Below are positions 32,559-35,882 of a stretch of DNA of 35,882 nt, piece by piece (within the stretch, counting starts at the first letter, position 1; each line of letters starts with the position of its first letter). The stretch comes from Aalborgiella sp043740415 (GTDB lineage Bacteria > Pseudomonadota > Gammaproteobacteria > Burkholderiales > Burkholderiaceae_C). The stretch spans positions 1 to 35,882 of the forward strand of contig JAYUCJ010000051.1 of the NCBI GenBank assembly GCA_043740415.1, given 5' to 3'. Both the position numbers and the translations under genes were made by a program. Below the pieces are notes generated by a model. That model was given only the letters and a program-made list of their open reading frames with translations, did not search any database and was not told the DNA's origin.

Positions 32559-34913
32559 TTACTGCAAAAACCCCATGCCCCGCGATTCACGCACTTCGGG
32601 TTTGATACGGTGCTCGGCTTCTAGTTGGCTCATAAACTCATCTGCCGTGAAGCCTTCACCCAAAATGTCGATTTGGCGCTTTACCGCTGCAAAATCGCCA
32701 GGGCACAGCACTTCCAATTTTGCCAAACGTGCTTTCAAATCTGCGCTCATTTGGACTGCATCGCCCGCCAAGGCTTCCGTCACAAACATGGTTTCGCGCT
32801 GCTCAGGGGTGAGCGGTTTGAACTTGATTTTGAAGGTGAAGCGGCGCAAGGCGGCTTGGTCGATACGATCCAACAAATTGGTGGTACACACAAAAATGCC
32901 TTTGAAGCGCTCCATCCCTTGCAGCATTTCATTCACTTCCGTCACCTCATAGCTGCGCTGCGCACCGCGTCGGTCTTGCAAGTAGCTGTCGGCTTCGTCC
33001 AAAAGTAGCACCGCGCCTTCAGCTTCGGCTTCTTTGAACATCGCCGCCATGTTTTGCTCGGTTTCACCGACAAACTTGCTCATCAAATCACTGGCTTGCT
33101 TGATGATGAGGGGTTTCTCCAACGCTTTGGCGATGTGCTCAGCCAGCGCGGTTTTACCCGTACCTGGTGCGCCGTAAAAGCACAGCGTGCCGTGACCACG
33201 GTCTTTCAACGCTTTCACAATGCGTGGGATTTCAAAGCGTGTCTCTACGTTGAGCATGTCCAAGTTGTAGCTCGTCACCGACGGGCGGCTCTTGTCGTTG
33301 TCGATTTTTGTGCCCAGCGCAGCGTCTGCGTTTTTCAACTGCCGCTCAATCAGCCTCTCCAAGCTCATGTTTTCCAAACCCATGCCCTCAGAAGTCGCCA
33401 AGCCCGCAAAACGTACCGCTGTGCGGATTTGCGCAGGCGTCAAACCCTTGCGCTCGGTCAATTTCGCCACAAACTCGGGGCTGATTTCTACGCCTTCTAG
33501 CGTTTTGCGAATCAATTGCTCGCGCGCACCGGGGGGCGGCGATTTCAGCTCCAAGTGGTAGGCAAAGCGGCGGCGAAAAGCGGGGTCGATTTGCTCGATG
33601 CGGTTCGTCACCCAAATGGTAGGCACGGGGTTGGTTTCTAAAATCTGGTTCACCCAGGCTTTGCCGTTGATACTGTGGTTCACCGAACTTGAAAAAGCCT
33701 GCTGCTCTTGCCGCGCCATCAAATTGGCCGCATCAAGGCTGACGGCCGGGAAAACGTCTTCCACCTCGTCAAACATCAGCGCCACTTGCGGGCTGCTTTT
33801 CAGAAAAACTTGGGCAATCTGCAATGACCGGTAGCGGTCGCGACCGCTCAGCGAATTGCCTTCGCGGTCCGCGTATTCCACCTCAAACAAATCCAGTCCT
33901 GATGACTGCGCCACCACCTTGGCCAGCTCGGTTTTGCCGGTGCCCGGTGGGCCGTACAGCAGCACATTCACGCCCAGCTCTTTGCGTTCAACGGCGTTTT
34001 TAATCAAGGCGCACAGCACCTGCGTGTCTTCTTGCACAAAGGAAAAATCATTCAGCGTCAAGGCTGATTTGGTGGCTGGTTTGGTGAATACGGCCATCAG
34101 CTCGTTTTGGTCGCGGTATTCGCGCATCAGCACCGGCGGCAATTTTTCGCTGACTTTCATCAAATCCGACAAATCGGTGATGCTGTGCTCGGAAATCAAA
34201 TTTTCCACCAAGCCGATACGCTCCAGTCGCGAGCCAGCACGCAGAGCTTCACCAATTTCAGACGCGGTGACGCCGGCCACTTCTGCAATCGCCGCGAAGG
34301 CTTCAGGCGCGTTGCTCACCTTGAATTCGACCAAAATGCTGCGCAAATCACGCTGGTAACGCGCCATCGTGCCGTACAACAACAAGGCGCGCTCGGCTTT
34401 GTTGAGTTGCAGCAAATTGCTCAAAGCGGCGATGTTTTTCTCAATCAAGGTGCTTTGCTTCTTGAGGGCGTGCGTCAACCATTCACCCGTGATGGCGAGC
34501 ACGGACAGCAACTCTTTCGGCTGGTCTTTGGCAAATTCGTCGAGGTAAAAATACATCGTGCCCTCTTCGTAAGGACCACGCCAAACGCCATGCCGCTCCA
34601 AGAAATCCGGGTTGCTCAGCGCCTCATGGCCGCGCCAAATCTCGTTGTCTTTGCAGCGGATGTTCAAAAAAGCACGTATTTTGTTGAACACATGGGTAGG
34701 CCAGACCATGTGGCGGCCGGTCAAGGCCAGCAAGCTGTTTAAATCACGCCGCACATTGAACTTGGGGCCCTGCTTGGCGGCCAAGGTCAGCACGAAGTGC
34801 GAGCACATCAAGTCCATCACCGGCGCGTCTTTCAGACCGGGGGAGAGCAGCATTTGCTCCAAAACGTTGTCTAAAGATTTCTCACCCACTGAACGCTTGC
34901 TCATGGTACGCAT
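32559..34913 (-). CDS. Uncharacterised tandem AAA+ ATPase
   Basis: A 784-residue soluble protein with two AAA+ modules. The first has Walker A GPPGTGKT at 321-328, Walker B VALMFDEVED at 377-386 and an arginine-finger-like FRRRFAYHLEL. The second has GAPGTGKT at 581-588, Walker B AVLLLDEAD at 634-642, the pore-loop-like SKFVGETEQNM and ALRRFTFKIKF. Both modules look catalytically intact. The N-terminal 300 residues are helical, with no motif I recognise, and may bind a substrate or partner. There is no FtsH protease, Clp or Lon signature, so a remodelling role is inferred. GGGAGG 8 bp before the ATG supports the start. It is monocistronic as far as can be seen, divergent from slmA. Confidence 0.8.
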   Translation of the reverse strand: MRTMSKRSVGEKSLDNVLEQMLLSPGLKDAPVMDLMCSHFVLTLAAKQGPKFNVRRDLNSLLALTGRHMVWPTHVFNKIRAFLNIRCKDNEIWRGHEALSNPDFLERHGVWRGPYEEGTMYFYLDEFAKDQPKELLSVLAITGEWLTHALKKQSTLIEKNIAALSNLLQLNKAERALLLYGTMARYQRDLRSILVEFKVSNAPEAFAAIAEVAGVTASEIGEALRAGSRLERIGLVENLISEHSITDLSDLMKVSEKLPPVLMREYRDQNELMAVFTKPATKSALTLNDFSFVQEDTQVLCALIKNAVERKELGVNVLLYGPPGTGKTELAKVVAQSSGLDLFEVEYADREGNSLSGRDRYRSLQIAQVFLKSSPQVALMFDEVEDVFPAVSLDAANLMARQEQQAFSSSVNHSINGKAWVNQILETNPVPTIWVTNRIEQIDPAFRRRFAYHLELKSPPPGAREQLIRKTLEGVEISPEFVAKLTERKGLTPAQIRTAVRFAGLATSEGMGLENMSLERLIERQLKNADAALGTKIDNDKSRPSVTSYNLDMLNVETRFEIPRIVKALKDRGHGTLCFYGAPGTGKTALAEHIAKALEKPLIIKQASDLMSKFVGETEQNMAAMFKEAEAEGAVLLLDEADSYLQDRRGAQRSYEVTEVNEMLQGMERFKGIFVCTTNLLDRIDQAALRRFTFKIKFKPLTPEQRETMFVTEALAGDAVQMSADLKARLAKLEVLCPGDFAAVKRQIDILGEGFTADEFMSQLEAEHRIKPEVRESRGMGFLQ

Positions 34914-35110
34914 GGTAATAGCCTCCCGTGACGACAGTCACTTGTGTCACCATAACGCAGATGGAATCGCAATGGAAGACCTGAAAACACCTGCATTTTT
35001 TATATTTGCAAAAAAACGACTGTATTCATGAAAAAATCGATGTTTTGTTGAGATGAACCTTGAACCGCTCGGTATGCGAAAATCAAAACAACAACAATCT
35101 CAGAAACCAC

Positions 35111-35761
35111 ATGACAGACAACATGCAAGTCACTGAAGTCAACTCCGAAGCCCAAACTGCCGAACAAAAGGTTGAATTAGCCCGCAAACGCCCCAAACCG
35201 GGCGAGCGCCGCGTTCAAATCCTGGAAGCACTGGCGACCATGCTGGAAGGCTCAGGCACCGAGCGCATCACGACGTCTGCCTTGGCCACCCGCCTAGACG
35301 TCAGCGAAGCCGCTTTGTACCGCCACTTCGCCAGCAAAGCACAGATGTTTGAGGCCTTGATCGAGTTCATCGAGCAAACCGTGTTCAGCCTGATCAACCA
35401 AGTCACCGAGCGCGAACCGAATCCGCAAGCCCAAGTGGCACGAATTCTCGCGTTGACCCTGCAGTTTGCCGAGAAAAACCCAGGCATGGCTCGCGTCATG
35501 GTGGGCGATGCTTTGGTCTTCGAAAACGACCGCCTGCAGCAGCGCATGAACCAGTTTTTTGATAAATTTGAATCTAGCCTAAAACAAAGCCTACGCGCTG
35601 CTGCAGAAGCGCAGAATTCAGCCACCCCCACAGTAGACGCCCAAGTCAAAGCCTCAGTCCTAACCGCCTTCGTCGTCGGCCGCCTGCAGCGCTTCACCCG
35701 CTCGGGTTTCAAACGCCTGCCGAGCGAGCATTTGGAAGCTAGTTTTGCGCAGTTGTTGTAA
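35111..35761 (+). CDS. slmA: Nucleoid occlusion factor SlmA (TetR family)
   Basis: A TetR-fold DNA-binding protein that blocks FtsZ ring formation over the nucleoid when bound to its chromosomal sites. The core starts at KRPKPGERRVQILEALATML. The helix-turn-helix is ITTSALATRLDVSEAALYRHF, whose recognition helix SEAALYRHFASKAQMF is nearly invariant in SlmA. The C-terminal regulatory domain contains FIEQTVFSLINQV and VVGRLQRFTRSGFKR. From the ATG at 35111 the protein has 216 residues, with an unstructured acidic N-tail longer than that of E. coli SlmA. An upstream TTG at 35060 adds residues without family similarity and is rejected. It is cut off from downstream genes by the insertion sequence. 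Confidence 0.88.
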   Translation: MTDNMQVTEVNSEAQTAEQKVELARKRPKPGERRVQILEALATMLEGSGTERITTSALATRLDVSEAALYRHFASKAQMFEALIEFIEQTVFSLINQVTEREPNPQAQVARILALTLQFAEKNPGMARVMVGDALVFENDRLQQRMNQFFDKFESSLKQSLRAAAEAQNSATPTVDAQVKASVLTAFVVGRLQRFTRSGFKRLPSEHLEASFAQLL

Positions 35762-35776
35762 CAATTCGCTTTGAAA

Positions 35777-35790
35777 TTGCTATAAATTTA
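35777..35790 (+). repeat. Left half of a 45-bp hairpin repeat, interrupted by an insertion sequence
   Basis: TTGCTATAAATTTA is identical to the first 14 bases of copy 3 (25475-25488). It stops exactly where the second hairpin arm ATAGC should begin, and the insertion sequence end GGCTATGTCAC follows at once. It lies 15 bp after the slmA stop, the usual 3'-of-gene position for this repeat. Confidence 0.7.
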
Positions 35791-35882
35791 GGCTATGTCA
35801 CTCTTAATTAGTGGTATAAATAAAGCCATGTAAATCAAGTACATAGGAGCTGTGATGAAGACAGAAGACTTCCAAACCTTGA
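35791..35882 (+). mobile_element. Left end of an insertion sequence (truncated by window end)
   Basis: The segment begins GGCTATGTCAC, matching in inverted orientation the element end at 84-94. After about 50 bp of AT-rich leader, TAGGAGC precedes an ATG that opens a frame running to the window edge. Layout, terminal repeats and insertion into an intergenic repeat fit an IS. The family is uncertain; IS1595-like is suspected. Confidence 0.6.
35855..35882 (+). CDS. N-terminus of a probable transposase (partial)
   Basis: The first nine codons read MKTEDFQTL and the frame is open to the window end. GGAG at 35846-35849 lies 5 bp before the ATG, a good ribosome binding site. The peptide is too short for any family assignment; the transposase call comes from the inverted repeat just upstream. 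Confidence 0.45.

Noticed and set aside
34107..34742. Plus-strand open frame of 211 codons inside the AAA+ ATPase gene
   Set aside because: Antisense shadow of a gene with two Walker A/B pairs; no start signal and no domain.

Overview
The window reads as a chromosomal segment of a betaproteobacterium of the order Burkholderiales, most likely a Comamonadaceae relative with moderate GC. The grounds are the gene content and order: an overlapping metX-metW pair, lptD-surA-rsmA, a split methionine synthase, SlmA and a two-domain MaeB. Short AT-rich hairpin repeats with GCTAT/ATAGC arms also fit what I recall of that family. No tRNA, rRNA or CRISPR array was recognised. Both ends of the window lie inside the terminus of what looks like the same insertion sequence in the same orientation (about 94 bp on the left, 92 bp on the right), so the window may be a contig broken at that repeat.

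Layout. (1) 95-617 is an AT-rich gene-free stretch with a palindrome near its right end. It precedes a two-gene exported-protein unit: a trypsin-like lipoprotein protease with three 50-residue C-terminal repeats, then a secreted protein made of three homologous domains. (2) 4191-12760 is a polysaccharide locus. On the minus strand lie Wzm, Wzt with a C-terminal glycan-binding domain, and a methyltransferase-kinase resembling the WbdD chain terminator. Divergent from these are a small basic protein and a tandem two-domain GT4 glycosyltransferase resembling WbdA. A convergent bifunctional ManC makes GDP-mannose. Together they suggest a polymannose-type (or GDP-mannose-derived) O-antigen exported by the ABC route with an end cap; initiating transferases and a phosphomannomutase are absent from the window. 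(3) 12846-17028 holds a GtrB/ArnC-like GT2, metX-metW and a two-domain ChrA, ending at a shared bidirectional terminator.

(4) 17111-20876 on the minus strand carries a YidB-like protein, an MFS transporter, RsmE and the cell-wall-recycling kinase AmgK. AmgK is divergent from lptD with overlapping start codons. (5) 20875-25473 is the lptD-surA-rsmA outer-membrane biogenesis and ribosome maturation operon. (6) 25575-26708 is a secreted guanyl-specific RNase with a barstar inhibitor, and a possible third small gene before a terminator. (7) 26956-32473 has MaeB and the homocysteine-binding half of MetH on the minus strand, and RecQ on the plus strand, with a perfect DnaA-box sequence between metH and recQ. 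(8) 32559-35761 has an uncharacterised double-AAA+ ATPase divergent from SlmA.

The most distinctive non-coding signal is a 45-bp intergenic repeat: four complete copies of exactly equal length, each at the 3' end of a gene, plus a half copy cut by the right-hand insertion sequence at the hairpin loop. The left-hand insertion sequence is flanked by what may be the complementary half of such a site, which would make this repeat a preferred landing site for the element.
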